DNA of 33,329 bases from an uncultured Clostridium sp. (GTDB lineage: Bacteria > Bacillota > Clostridia > TANB77 > CAG-508): the NCBI GenBank assembly GCA_947571515.1, contig CANOYI010000007.1, positions 1-33,329 of the forward strand, in the 5' to 3' direction. Under the pieces are notes generated by a model that saw only the letters and a program-made list of their open reading frames with translations, did no database searches and was not told the DNA's origin. The position numbers were made by a program, and so were the translations under genes. Positions 1 through 8,841 of the stretch are shown here, in pieces; the first letter of the stretch is position 1, and each line of letters opens with the position of its first letter.

Positions 1-238
1 AGCCAAAGAAAAAAGTTTAAATTATGCTAATCTTAAGGCTTTCCGATTTGTTCTTTTGGTCACATTCATTATTTATTCTAAATATAGGAATTCGTATTTG
101 AACGTGAAAGAGGCTCATTTTATACAAATACATTTTCTGCGAAAGCTTAGCTTATCCAAAATCTGTAATGCTTTTTAATAGCAAATGCCCCTAGCGGAGA
201 AATTTGCAAAAAAGTCGAAACTTAAATAGGAAAAATGA

Positions 239-265
239 TTGAAAAGTACTCAGATTTGTGATAAT
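239..265 (+). promoter_or_regulatory. Putative sigma-A promoter of aspS
   Basis: TTGAAA at 239-244 is followed after 15 bases by GATAAT at 260-265, which carries an extended -10 TGT just upstream. It lies about 30 bases before the aspS start, and GGAGGA at 285-290 is the ribosome binding site. The first 238 bases of the window show no gene and no T-box-like element that I can recognise. Confidence 0.5.
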
Positions 266-296
266 ATACAGAAAGTAAAAAAATGGAGGAATCAAT

Positions 297-2040
297 ATGT
301 ATAGAACAAAAACATGTGGAGATTTAAACCAGAGCAATATAGGAGAAGTCGTAGAACTTAGTGGTTGGATACAAAAAATCAGAAATTTAGGGAAGATGAT
401 TTTTATTGATTTGCGAGATGAATTTGGTATCACGCAAATTGTCATTAATGATGAAAAACTACAAGAACAAGCAAAACAATTCAATACAGAAAGCTGTATC
501 CACATTTCACGGAAAAGTTGTGGAAAGAACTAGCAAAAATACAAAAATTCCAACAGGAGAAATTGAAGTAGTAGCAAATGAAATAGAAGTGTTGGGAAAA
601 TGCAAAAATGTGCTTCCTTTTGAAATTAATACTGACCAAGAGGTAAGAGAAGATTTAAGATTAGAATATCGATTTTTAGATTTAAGAAATGAAACTTTGC
701 ATAACAACATCTTACTTCGTTCTAAAATACTGAAAACGTTAAGAGATAAAATGGATGAATTAGGATTTACGGAAATTCAAACTCCAATTCTTGCGAATTC
801 TTCACCAGAAGGGGCAAGAGACTATTTGGTGCCAAGCAGAATCAATCCAGGAGAATTTTATGCACTTCCCCAAGCACCTCAACAATTTAAACAATTATTA
901 ATGGTATCAGGATTTAATAAGTACTATCAAATTGCACCATGCTTTCGAGATGAAGACCCAAGAGCAGACAGAGCACCAGGAGAATTTTATCAGTTAGATT
1001 TTGAAATGAGTTTTTCAACGCAAGAAGATGTTTTTAAAGTAATTGAACAAGTAGTGCCATATACTTTCAAAAAATTTACTGATTGGAAAGTGGATGAAGG
1101 ACCATTTGTAAGAATTCCTTACAAAGAAGCGATGGAGAAATACGGGATTGATAAACCAGATTTAAGAAATCCATTAGTTATCCAAGATGTAACCTCGATA
1201 TTTGAAAAATCTGATTTTAACGCATTTAAGGGAAAAACGATAAAAGCGATTGTTGTGCCAGATGGAGCTACGCAAGGTAGAAAATTCTTTGATAAAATGG
1301 GAGAATTTGCTACAACAGATGAAGTAGGAGCCAAAGGCTTAGCATGGACAAAATGGGAAGAAACAGGAGAAGTAGCAGGTGGAATTGCTAAATTTATCAC
1401 AGATGACATCAAGCAGAAATTAGAAACAGAATATGGAGTAGAAAAGAATTCAGCTATTTTCTTTGTTGCAGATGAATTTGAAAAGGCTCAGAAAATAGCA
1501 GGGTTAGTTAGAATTGAGTTAGGGAAAAGATTAGATTTAATCGAAAAAGGAGTCTATAAGTTTTGCTTTATTGTAGATTTTCCAATGTATGAATTGTCAG
1601 ATGAAGGAACAATAGACTTTAGTCATAATCCATTTTCTATGCCACAAGGAGGGCTAGAAGCTTTAGAAAATAAGGAACCATTGGAGATTCTTGCTTATCA
1701 ATATGATTTAGTATGTAATGGCTATGAAATGGCGTCAGGAGCAGTTAGAAACCATAATCCAGAAATTATGGTGAAAGCGTTTGAAATTGCAGGATATTCA
1801 GAAGAAGATGTAAAAAATAGATTTGGAGCCTTATACAATGCCTTCCAATATGGAACACCACCGCATGCAGGAGCAGCACCAGGAGTGGATCGAATGGTTA
1901 TGCTAATAGCAGATTCACAAAATATAAGGGAAATTATAGCTTTTCCAAAAAATAAAAAAGCAAGAGATTTATTAATGCGTGCACCATCTGTTGTATCTAA
2001 GCAACAGTTAGAGGATGTACACATTGAATTGAAAAAATAG
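297..2040 (+). CDS. aspS: Aspartyl-tRNA synthetase, one +1 shift at CGG
   Basis: Charges tRNA-Asp with aspartate in the cytoplasm. The product is 580 residues if C510 is skipped: residues 1-71 come from 297-509 and the rest from 511-2040. The N-terminal anticodon-binding OB fold (MYRTKTCGDL, LSGWIQKIR, FIDLRDEFGITQ) is followed by class II motif 1 (TEIQTPIL), motif 2 (CFRDEDPRADRAPGEFYQLDFE split around the flipping loop) and motif 3 (GAAPGVDRMVML), with the bacterial GAD insertion between motifs 2 and 3. Length matches bacterial AspRS (about 590). In the zero frame the protein would stop at a TAG seven codons after the CGG. The break falls in the OB-fold segment that should read ISGKVVER, and skipping one C gives exactly that. 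The gene is essential, so loss of function is unlikely. Confidence 0.93.
510..512 (+). other. In-frame CGG, +1 shift site in aspS
   Basis: The zero-frame codons are ATT TCA CGG AAA AGT. Skipping C510 gives ATT TCA GGA AAA GTT, that is I-S-G-K-V, matching the AspRS family (GKVVER). CGG is codon 72. Confidence 0.88.
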
Positions 2041-2053
2041 AAACAAGAGCAGA

Positions 2054-2151
2054 GATGTGCAATGGGGACGTTTCTTTTCACACATGGATTGTCAAAAAGA
2101 ATTGTCTCTCTTGGTATCCATGTGCCAAAAGAAACGTCCCTATTGCACATC
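2054..2151. repeat. Intergenic palindromic element R1 (GGGGACG type)
   Basis: A roughly 98-base imperfect inverted repeat starts 14 bases after aspS. The left arm contains GATGTGCAATGGGGACG and the right arm contains CGTCCCTATTGCACATC. The arms continue through TTTCTTTT and a CACATGGAT segment, giving a long hairpin. The GGGGACG core is shared with R2 at 21214 and R3 at 28088. It resembles REP-like palindromes mobilised by IS200-type (REP-associated) transposases, which is inference because no transposase is present. Confidence 0.75.
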
Positions 2152-2176
2152 CCCATTCTTAAAAGGAGGAGAAAAA

Positions 2177-2446
2177 ATGGAATATAGGTTTAAACCAAGT
2201 GAAAAAGTATGTTCACAAGAGATGATAATTGAATTAGATGGTGATATTATAAAAAAAGTAACGATTGTTGGAGGTTGTGCAGGAAATACAGTGGGTGTTT
2301 CTCATTTGATTCAAGGTATGAAGATTGATGAAGCAATTGAAAGATTAAAAGGAATTCCATGCGGTTACAAAGGAACTTCATGTCCAGATCAACTTGCTAT
2401 TGCATTAGTAGAAGCAAAAAGTAAATTAATAAATGAAAATGAATGA
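2177..2446 (+). CDS. TSCPD-domain protein (TIGR03905-like)
   Basis: A small protein of 89 residues whose molecular role is not established. It carries the family signature: a beta-rich N-terminus, a glycine-rich segment (VGGCAGNTVGVSHLIQGM, about residues 31-48) and a C-terminal CGYKGTSCPDQLA segment that gives the TSCPD domain its name. The three cysteines in these segments suggest metal or redox chemistry, which is inference. The start at 2177 is chosen because AAAGGAGGAG lies directly upstream. A longer reading frame from 2057 would run through the R1 palindrome and is unlikely. It precedes mnmA by 37 bases, so the two may be cotranscribed. Confidence 0.82.
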   Translation: MEYRFKPSEKVCSQEMIIELDGDIIKKVTIVGGCAGNTVGVSHLIQGMKIDEAIERLKGIPCGYKGTSCPDQLAIALVEAKSKLINENE

Positions 2447-2483
2447 TAATTAAGATTTGTGCTTTAGAAAGGGCAAAAAATAA

Positions 2484-3557
2484 ATGAAAAAGAAAAAAAT
2501 TTTATTAGGTATGAGTGGAGGCGTGGACAGTTCTGTGTCGGCAGTTTTGCTACAACAACAAGGATATGAAGTCATTGGCTGTACGATGAAATTATGGGAT
2601 CCAGGAGATGACGAAGAGGAAAGTGCATGCTGTGGAAATCAAGCAGTATACGATGCTAAGAGAGTTTGTGACCAATTAGGTATCCCTCATTATACGATTA
2701 ATTGCAAAAATGAATTTAAAGAAAAAGTGGTAGATCATTTTATTCATGAATACAAAGAAGCTAGAACACCAAATCCATGTGTAGAATGTAATCGATATTT
2801 AAAATTTGGAGCTTTTGCTAAAAAAGCAAAAGAATTAGAGTGTGATTACATAGCGACAGGTCATTATGCTAGTATTCAGTTTTCTGACCAATATCAGCAA
2901 TATGTTTTAAAAAAATCCAAAGAAGAAAAAAAAGACCAAACTTACTTTTTATATGCTATTCCAAAAGGAGAATTAGGACGTATTATATTTCCTTTACAAA
3001 ACCATACTAATAAAGAAGAGATTAGAAAGATAGCAGGAGAAAATAGTTTAACAGTAGCACAAAAAAAAGACAGTCAAGAAATTTGCTTTATTCCAGACAA
3101 TGATTATCAAGGATTTCTAAAAAAATATGCAAAAAATGAAAAACAAAAAGGAAATATTCTATTAAAAAATGGGGAAGTTCTAGGACAACATCAAGGTCTC
3201 ATAAATTATACTATTGGACAAAGAAAAGGAATCGGAATATCATATCAAGAACCACTATATGTATTAGAATTAAAGAAAGAGAGAAATGAAGTAGTAGTAG
3301 GAACAGAAAAACAGTTATATAGCAAAGAGTTATATGCCAAAGATGTAAATTGGCTCGTATGGGATGAATTAAAAGAACCAATTAAATGTAGTGCAAAAAT
3401 TAGATATCGTGCTAAGGAAGCAAGTTGTATGGTATATCCTAATGACGATACAGTCAAGGTTGTGTTTAAAAAAGAACAAAGAGCGATTACACCAGGACAA
3501 TCTGTTGTATTTTATGATATGGATGGTATTGTTCTGGGAGGAGGAAAAATTTTATAA
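2484..3557 (+). CDS. mnmA: tRNA-uridine 2-sulfurtransferase MnmA
   Basis: Installs sulfur at C2 of the wobble uridine (U34) of tRNA-Glu, -Gln and -Lys, using ATP and sulfur from a cysteine desulfurase relay. The 357-residue length is typical. The PP-loop SGGVDSS is at residues 11-17, the first catalytic cysteine lies in NPCVECN (about Cys99), the second in QEICFIP (about residue 200), and the family motif TGHYA is present. The C-terminus has the MnmA beta-barrel (PGQSVVFYD). The ribosome binding site is GAAAGGG. The gene is relevant to decoding here because it modifies wobble positions, although no link to the CGG shifts is shown. Confidence 0.95.
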   Translation: MKKKKILLGMSGGVDSSVSAVLLQQQGYEVIGCTMKLWDPGDDEEESACCGNQAVYDAKRVCDQLGIPHYTINCKNEFKEKVVDHFIHEYKEARTPNPCVECNRYLKFGAFAKKAKELECDYIATGHYASIQFSDQYQQYVLKKSKEEKKDQTYFLYAIPKGELGRIIFPLQNHTNKEEIRKIAGENSLTVAQKKDSQEICFIPDNDYQGFLKKYAKNEKQKGNILLKNGEVLGQHQGLINYTIGQRKGIGISYQEPLYVLELKKERNEVVVGTEKQLYSKELYAKDVNWLVWDELKEPIKCSAKIRYRAKEASCMVYPNDDTVKVVFKKEQRAITPGQSVVFYDMDGIVLGGGKIL

Positions 3558-3564
3558 AAAAACC

Positions 3565-3593
3565 TTGTATAATAAATTTAATTGTGATATAAA
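3565..3593 (+). promoter_or_regulatory. Weak putative promoter of the response regulator
   Basis: TTGTAT at 3565-3570 and TATAAA at 3588-3593 are separated by 17 bases in the gap after mnmA. The -35 match is poor, so read-through from mnmA is also possible. Confidence 0.3.
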
Positions 3594-3629
3594 TAAACTA
3601 TAAGAGTAAAGCTAGGATAGAAAGGCGGT

Positions 3630-4382
3630 ATGATGGTGGAAGAAGAAATCGAAAAAGATGCTAAGACAATATTAATTGTTGATGATGAAGCACCAATTAG
3701 AGATATATTAGTATATAATTTAGAAAAAGAAGGATATAAAACCATAGAGGCATCTGATGGCGTAACAGCTGTTAATGTAGCATTAGAACAAAATCCTGAT
3801 TTGATTTTATTAGATATTATGCTTCCAAAATTAGATGGATTATCTGTATGTAAAAGAATCAAAAATTCATTAAATGTGCCAATTCTTATGCTAACAGCAA
3901 AAGATGGAGAAATTGATAAAATTCTAGGATTAGAATTAGGAGCAGATGATTATATTACGAAACCTTTTAGTGTAAGAGAACTAGTAGCAAGAGTAAAAGC
4001 AAATTTAAGAAAAGTTGAAGCGGTTTCTAATAACAATAAAGTAGTAGAACAACAAGTAAATGAAGAAAAGAAAAAGGAAAGTAAGATAGTTGTTGGAGAA
4101 CTAGAATTAGATTTAGATAAATTTGAAGTTAAAGTTAGAGGAGAAGTTATTGATTTAACATTAAGAGAATTTGAAGTATTAAAGTTCTTAGCCTCTCAAC
4201 CAGAACAAGTAGTCACGAGAGAAACTCTACTAGAAAAGGTATGGGGATATGAATATTATGGAGATATTAGGACAGTCGATGTAACGGTTAGAAGAATTAG
4301 AGAAAAGATTGAAAAAGATACTTCTATTCCAAAAATATTAATTACGAAAAGAGGAGTGGGATATTATATTGCTTCTGAATAA
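3630..4382 (+). CDS. OmpR/PhoB-family response regulator (WalR-like)
   Basis: A two-domain transcription factor of 250 residues. The receiver domain (about residues 12-125) has the acidic pair D18-D19, the phosphoacceptor D62 (LLDIMLP), the switch threonine in LMLTAKD and K in YITKPF. A Lys/Glu-rich linker of about 25 residues follows. The C-terminal winged helix (about 155-248) ends in the recognition-helix region GDIRTVDVTVRRIREKIE and the wing KRGVGYYI. It resembles WalR/PhoB, but the exact orthologue cannot be settled from sequence alone. No kinase is adjacent; the only kinase in the window is at 22541, about 18 kb away. Start at 3630 follows AAAGGCGG; 3633 is an equally possible ATG. Confidence 0.9.
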   Translation: MMVEEEIEKDAKTILIVDDEAPIRDILVYNLEKEGYKTIEASDGVTAVNVALEQNPDLILLDIMLPKLDGLSVCKRIKNSLNVPILMLTAKDGEIDKILGLELGADDYITKPFSVRELVARVKANLRKVEAVSNNNKVVEQQVNEEKKKESKIVVGELELDLDKFEVKVRGEVIDLTLREFEVLKFLASQPEQVVTRETLLEKVWGYEYYGDIRTVDVTVRRIREKIEKDTSIPKILITKRGVGYYIASE

Positions 4383-4391
4383 GAAATTGTC

Positions 4392-4429
4392 AAAATTGCC
4401 AAAGGGATGAACCTTTTTGGCAATTTTTT
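4392..4429 (+). terminator. Rho-independent terminator after the response regulator
   Basis: AAATTGCCAAA pairs with TTTGGCAATT around a short loop, followed by a T-run (TTTTTTG). Confidence 0.85.
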
Positions 4430-4646
4430 GCGGACGAACAATGGGCGGGCGTGGCATGGATGTCCCCATTTAATCCCGGAACCAGTGGAGACACAACTGC
4501 TTATTTTGTCGAAAAATGCGATGAAAAGTAGGACAAAATAGGAAAAATGTCTTGACAAATTGATACAATAGAAATTATACTTTTAATAAATTATATAATT
4601 TATTAGATTACATAAGGAGGGAATAGTAAGTCGACTGAAGAAGTTT
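4430..4646. other. Intergenic region with Spo0A-box-like site and promoter
   Basis: This 217-base gap has no gene. Its first 70 bases are unusually GC-rich for the window and contain TGTCCCC and CCCGGAACC, perhaps a decayed palindromic element. TGTCGAA at 4507-4513 matches the Spo0A-box core. TTGACA at 4552-4557 and TTATAC at 4575-4580 (spacer 17) make a good promoter for the following gene. AAGGAGGG at 4613-4620 is a strong ribosome binding site, but it lies 26 bases before the first in-frame ATG. Confidence 0.45.
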
Positions 4647-5270
4647 ATGAATAGAAAATTTGTATCAAAAAGTAATAGAGTGTTAAGAAAAGTTTTAAAT
4701 TCAAAAGAAAATTTAGATATCTTACAGGATTTCATAGAAACATTTTTAAAGATAAAAATTAAAGAAATCAAATTAAATCCATATTTGGAAATTAAATCAA
4801 ATAACTTACCATCACCAGAAAATTTTGGTATTGCAGATGTAAGAGTTAAAGTAGAAGATCAACAAGAGTTAAATGTTGGAATTCAATTTATAGATGGATA
4901 TTATGCACAAAATAAAATGTTATTATATTATGCACAAATTCATTCCAATCAACTAGAATATGAGGATAATAGAGAGCTTGCAAAGACCATTACCATTAAT
5001 TTACTAGATTTTGATTACTTAAAATCGAATGATTACTTTAATAAAATTACAATACCATCCAAAACAGGAAATGAGATTGAATTATATGTGTTAGAATTAC
5101 CAAAATTTATGCCAAGTAGCCAAAAATTATTGGACAAGCAAGAGGCATGGATGGCATATTTGTGTGGAAAACAAGAAAATTTAATACCAGAAGTTTTAAA
5201 TAGATTTGATAAGATTAAAAAGTTAGATCATTTGCTAGAGAAATATTGGAAAAATGAAACAATGGAATAA
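4647..5270 (+). CDS. Rpn/PD-(D/E)XK transposase-family nuclease relative
   Basis: A 207-residue protein resembling the Rpn family (recombination-promoting nuclease, often annotated PD-(D/E)XK nuclease family transposase). Family features are the N-terminal helix region (LRKVLNSKENLDILQDFIE), the GIADVRVKVED strand carrying the catalytic-type Asp, the TITINLLDFDY strand and the LELPKF motif. Where the family normally has a second acidic residue two before a Gln (IExQ), this protein reads NVGIQF, so the acidic residue appears to be Gly. The N-terminus is also shorter than usual, and the strong ribosome binding site is 26 bases upstream of this ATG, so an unusual start (for example the CTG at 4635) or slight truncation is possible. 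It is probably a decayed or catalytically inactive member. Confidence 0.7.
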   Translation: MNRKFVSKSNRVLRKVLNSKENLDILQDFIETFLKIKIKEIKLNPYLEIKSNNLPSPENFGIADVRVKVEDQQELNVGIQFIDGYYAQNKMLLYYAQIHSNQLEYEDNRELAKTITINLLDFDYLKSNDYFNKITIPSKTGNEIELYVLELPKFMPSSQKLLDKQEAWMAYLCGKQENLIPEVLNRFDKIKKLDHLLEKYWKNETME

Positions 5271-5278
5271 AAAAACTG

Positions 5279-5400
5279 TTAAAAGTTTATCTATTTTTTA
5301 TTTGTAACTCTTGGGTTGCGAACAGTCGTAATTGCATAACAAATTGTATTAGTTGGTTCTACCAAATAGTTACATTATAAAAAAGAGATAAACTTTTAAT
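5279..5400. repeat. Intergenic structured repeat, copy D
   Basis: A 122-base element between two convergent genes. Outer arms (AAAAGTTTATCT... and ...AGATAAACTTTT) pair over about 20 bases. The interior holds TAACTCTTGGGTTGCG, close to TAACTCTTAGGCTGCA of copy B at 18771. It is the most divergent member of a family whose other copies are at 16943, 18771 and 19933. The hairpin may also terminate transcription from both sides. Confidence 0.65.
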
Positions 5401-5416
5401 TAAAATGAATTATATA

Positions 5417-7711
5417 TTAGTGTGCATCTGTTAAAGTTTGCTTTAAGGTTACTTTTATAATAGTACCTTCTTGTACTTGTTCATCTTTTGCATAATCTTG
5501 AGTTATAACGATACCAGAGCCTTCTATATTGATATTTAGATTTTGAGATTTTAAGACATCAGTAGCCTCAGATGCATTCATACCCTTTAAATCTGGAACG
5601 GTAACTGAAGTTGAAATACTGTTTCCTTGCCCATAAAGTACAATAATAGAGTTTTTAGGAAGAGTGCTTCCTGGTTTAGGTGTTTGATCTTCTACAAGAA
5701 GTGTATTAGCATCACCATCAACATAGACTTTTGTATTAAATCCGGTGGCTTTTAAGATTTTATCAGCTTCTGCTACTGTCTTATTTCTAACATCAGGAAC
5801 AGTTATATAATTGTTTGAATTTGAATTACTAGAAGAATCTTCATCAGAAGGAACTCCTAAATAAGGTAAAATTTCAGATAACATTTGGGATACGACTGGA
5901 CCAGCAACTTGTCCACCTTGATGTCCATTTTCCCCTTGTGGATCATATAAAGTAAGAAGTAGTACAATTTGTGTATCTTCAATTGGAGAAATAGCTACAT
6001 AAGAAGCAACATATCCTTCGTGAGCATTTGCTTGGGTTGGTTCAGAAGTACCAGTTTTACCCCCAATCGAATAGCCAGATACTGCTGCATGCCTACCAGA
6101 ACCATTTGTTACAACAGATTCCATCATAGATTTAACTTTTTCTGACGTTTGTTTTGAAAGAACTTGTCTAATTGGTGTGGTAGAAACTTCAGTTACAGTA
6201 CCAGTATCAGTATTGGTTATTTCTTTTACAATACGAGGTTTCATTAAAATACCATCATTGGCAACACAAGAAATAGCAGTAGCCATTTGAAGAGGTGTGA
6301 CATTTAATCTTTGACCAAATGACATAGTAGCAAGTTCAACAGGTCCTATGTTATCTAAATTTTGAAAGATACTATTTTGTTCACCATATAACCCAGAATT
6401 AGTTGAGTTAAACAAACCAAAGGCTTGATAATATCGGTATAAAGTAGTAGAGCCGATTCTTTTTCCTAATTGCATAAAAGCAGGGTTGCAAGAATTGCAT
6501 AGTGCTTGCCTTAAAGTCTGAACGCCATGAGGTTCTTTACGCCAACATTTAATTTTTATAGAGGAACCAACAACATCTTCAAATTCTTCATATCCTTTAC
6601 AATAAAAGTCTCCAGCCTTATCAGAGGTTGTAATATTCTCTTCCAAAGCAACAGAAGCTGTAATAACTTTAAAAGTAGAACCAGGTTCATAGGTTTCTGC
6701 CACAGATTTATTAGACCACATTTTATATAAGGCTTCACTTTTTTTCTCTGCGGTAAGAGAATCATAAGTCTCAGCTAGAGTAGAGTTTGGCGTATAAGGT
6801 GAATTTAGGTCGTAATCTGGATAAGAAGCCATAGCAATAATGTCACCTGTTTGAGGATTCATGGCAATAACATTGCCACCCCTAGAACATTTATTATCTT
6901 CAACAGCTTGTTTTAGATATTTTTCTACAATAGATTGTATATGTAAGTCAATCGTAAGTGTTAAATCACTACCATTTTCAGCAGAAATATAGGTTTCTTC
7001 AGCATTTGGGATTTCTTGTTGATCACTACCTTTTGAGCTAACAATTTTACCAGGAGTACCGGTTAAAACAGATTCCCATTTCGCTTCAATACCACTTAAT
7101 CCTTGATTGTCACTTCCACAAAAACCAATTACATTGGAAGCAACTGTGCTATAGGGATAATATCTTTTAGTGTCCTCATCAATATTGATACCAATTGATA
7201 TTTTATTTTCTTCCATCCATTGCTTTAATTGATCAACCTTTTCTTGTTCTACTTTTTTTATAATGGTTTCTACTTGAGAGTCGCTTGTTACTTTTTTTAA
7301 TATTTCCTCATAATTCAATTCAAATATTTCGGCTAGTCCTTTTGCTACTTTTTCTTTGTAATCTTTGGTATCGGCATCATTATTTTTTATAATTTTCGTA
7401 GGATTAATGGTTATTGTGTCCACTTGAGCACCAATGGCAAGAGCTTTTCCTGTTGAGTCATAAATATTGCCACGTTTAGGACTTATAATTTGATTAATGG
7501 TTTGTTGTTGATAAGCTTTTTCTTTTAAAGAATTACCCTGTACAAATTGGATAAATCCGATTCTACCAATTAGAAAAATAAAGATTAAAATGGTTACAAT
7601 TAATAAAGTTCTTAATTTGGTAGCATGCATTAGATTTTTTGATTCAATTCCATTTTTTAGTTTTACTACCTTATTATCAGATGTTTTTACTTTTTTCTTT
7701 TGGTTTTTCAT
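5417..7711 (-). CDS. SpoVD/PBP2-type penicillin-binding protein with two PASTA domains
   Basis: A high-molecular-weight class B penicillin-binding protein that cross-links peptidoglycan outside the membrane. From the chosen start it has 764 residues: a basic cytoplasmic tail, one membrane anchor (LRTLLIVTILIFIFLIGRIG), the dimerisation domain, then the transpeptidase with SxxK (GSTFK, about residue 345), SxN (SCN) and KTG (GGKTGTS, about 550), and two C-terminal PASTA domains (TVPDVRNKTV; VTVPDLKGMN). The start at 7711 is preferred because AAAGGA lies nine bases upstream; earlier in-frame starts reach 7774 (TTG). It is a paralogue of the gene at 13428, and its GSGRHAAVSGY segment is uninterrupted where that gene has a CGG. 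It stands alone, away from the cell-wall cluster. Confidence 0.9.
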   Translation of the reverse strand: MKNQKKKVKTSDNKVVKLKNGIESKNLMHATKLRTLLIVTILIFIFLIGRIGFIQFVQGNSLKEKAYQQQTINQIISPKRGNIYDSTGKALAIGAQVDTITINPTKIIKNNDADTKDYKEKVAKGLAEIFELNYEEILKKVTSDSQVETIIKKVEQEKVDQLKQWMEENKISIGINIDEDTKRYYPYSTVASNVIGFCGSDNQGLSGIEAKWESVLTGTPGKIVSSKGSDQQEIPNAEETYISAENGSDLTLTIDLHIQSIVEKYLKQAVEDNKCSRGGNVIAMNPQTGDIIAMASYPDYDLNSPYTPNSTLAETYDSLTAEKKSEALYKMWSNKSVAETYEPGSTFKVITASVALEENITTSDKAGDFYCKGYEEFEDVVGSSIKIKCWRKEPHGVQTLRQALCNSCNPAFMQLGKRIGSTTLYRYYQAFGLFNSTNSGLYGEQNSIFQNLDNIGPVELATMSFGQRLNVTPLQMATAISCVANDGILMKPRIVKEITNTDTGTVTEVSTTPIRQVLSKQTSEKVKSMMESVVTNGSGRHAAVSGYSIGGKTGTSEPTQANAHEGYVASYVAISPIEDTQIVLLLTLYDPQGENGHQGGQVAGPVVSQMLSEILPYLGVPSDEDSSSNSNSNNYITVPDVRNKTVAEADKILKATGFNTKVYVDGDANTLLVEDQTPKPGSTLPKNSIIVLYGQGNSISTSVTVPDLKGMNASEATDVLKSQNLNINIEGSGIVITQDYAKDEQVQEGTIIKVTLKQTLTDAH

Positions 7712-7801
7712 AGACCTCATTCCTTTTTTACTAGGATTCTTTTGCATTCTACGAATTGCATTTTTTGAATGCAAGAAATAACATGATATATGTTTTTAAT
7801 T

Positions 7802-7830
7802 ATTGTATATTAAAAAGATTTAAAAAGCAA
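7802..7830 (-). promoter_or_regulatory. Putative promoter of the PASTA penicillin-binding protein
   Basis: On the minus strand TTGCTT (7830-7825) and TACAAT (7807-7802) are separated by 17 bases. Confidence 0.5.
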
Positions 7831-7836
7831 TAATAG

Positions 7837-7865
7837 TTGAAAAAATAAGTGAATTATAGTATTAT
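7837..7865 (+). promoter_or_regulatory. Putative promoter of rsmA
   Basis: TTGAAA at 7837-7842 and TATTAT at 7860-7865 have a 17-base spacer, divergent from the neighbouring minus-strand promoter. Confidence 0.55.
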
Positions 7866-7909
7866 TTAAATAAACTTCGATAATAGAATAGAAAAAGAGG
7901 TAAAGGAAA

Positions 7910-8776
7910 ATGAGTACAATTTTAGAAGAAACAAGATTTATTTTAAATAAATATCATATAAAAGCGAATAAGTCTTTAGGACAAAATTTTTTGATCCGTG
8001 AAGAAGTAGTTCAAGCAATTATAGATAGTAGTCAAATCGAAAAGGAAGATTTAGTCATTGAGATTGGTCCAGGTTTAGGAACATTAACTAAATTTTTGTT
8101 AGAAAAAGCAGGGAAAGTCATTTGTATTGAATTAGATAAAAAGATGGTAAGTATTTTAGAAGATAGATTTTTGCTTTACGAGAATTTTGAGCTTCTTAAT
8201 CAAGATGTCTTGAAAGTTGATTTAAAAAAACTAATAGAAAATGAAAGGAAAAATGCTAATATCCAAAATGTGAAGATAGTAGCAAATTTGCCATATTACA
8301 TAACAACCCCTATTATTATGAAATTATTGGAAGAAGAATTACCATTAGAGAGCATAACTGTTATGATACAAAAAGAGGTAGCAGATAGACTAATTGCTAT
8401 ACCAGGAGAAAAAGACACAGGAGCTATTACCTATAGTGTGTATTATCATGCACAACCACAAGGAGTTTTAGAGGTTTCCAATAATTCATTTATACCAGAA
8501 CCAGAAGTAACATCAAAAGTTATTAAATTAAATATTAGAAAAGAACCAATTGTTGAAGTGGAAAAGAAAGAACTTATGTTTAAGATTATCAAATGTGCTT
8601 TTATGCAAAGGAGGAAAACTTTACTAAATGTACTGGTAAATACAAATGTGTTTGAGAGCAAAGAAGAGGGAATACAAACTTTAGAAAAATTGGGATTGGA
8701 TAAAAATATAAGACCTGAGAAATTAAAATTGGAAGATTATGCAAAGATTGCTAATTGTCTAGACAAAATGTTTTAA
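7910..8776 (+). CDS. rsmA: 16S rRNA dimethyladenosine transferase RsmA (KsgA)
   Basis: Dimethylates the two adjacent adenosines near the 3' end of 16S rRNA using S-adenosylmethionine, a late step in small-subunit assembly. The product has 288 residues, as usual. The N-terminus has SLGQNFL, the SAM-binding motif I is VIEIGPGLGTLT (about residues 48-59), the acidic motif is CIELDKK, and the catalytic motif IV is NLPYYITTP. The C-terminal small domain (AFMQRRKTLLNVL) follows. GAGGTAAAGGA precedes the ATG. Confidence 0.95.
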   Translation: MSTILEETRFILNKYHIKANKSLGQNFLIREEVVQAIIDSSQIEKEDLVIEIGPGLGTLTKFLLEKAGKVICIELDKKMVSILEDRFLLYENFELLNQDVLKVDLKKLIENERKNANIQNVKIVANLPYYITTPIIMKLLEEELPLESITVMIQKEVADRLIAIPGEKDTGAITYSVYYHAQPQGVLEVSNNSFIPEPEVTSKVIKLNIRKEPIVEVEKKELMFKIIKCAFMQRRKTLLNVLVNTNVFESKEEGIQTLEKLGLDKNIRPEKLKLEDYAKIANCLDKMF

Positions 8777-8802
8777 AATCTCTTCTCAATTAATAATTTT
8801 TA

Positions 8803-8811
8803 TGTTATAAT
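8803..8811 (+). promoter_or_regulatory. Extended -10 promoter of the sortase gene
   Basis: TGTTATAAT gives an extended -10 element 31 bases before the sortase start. No convincing -35 is seen. Confidence 0.45.
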
Positions 8812-8841
8812 AAAAAAGAAGTATAAAATAAGGAGAATGAG

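Noticed and set aside
1..296. T-box riboswitch upstream of aspS
   Set aside because: I find no T-box consensus, specifier hairpin or terminator pair in the 296 bases.
510..512. Simple in-frame CGG reassignment (for example to Trp or Gln, known in some bacteria)
   Set aside because: In-frame reading of CGG as any amino acid leaves the downstream sequence in the wrong frame, so a one-base skip is needed in all eight cases.
297..2040. aspS and the other broken genes as pseudogenes
   Set aside because: Both sides of each break keep all family motifs, and most are essential genes. Decay would also show stops and substitutions.
1722..2156. Long antisense open frames over aspS, mraY (19417-19812) and others
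   Set aside because: They mirror well-conserved genes, have no ribosome binding sites, and their products look like nothing known.
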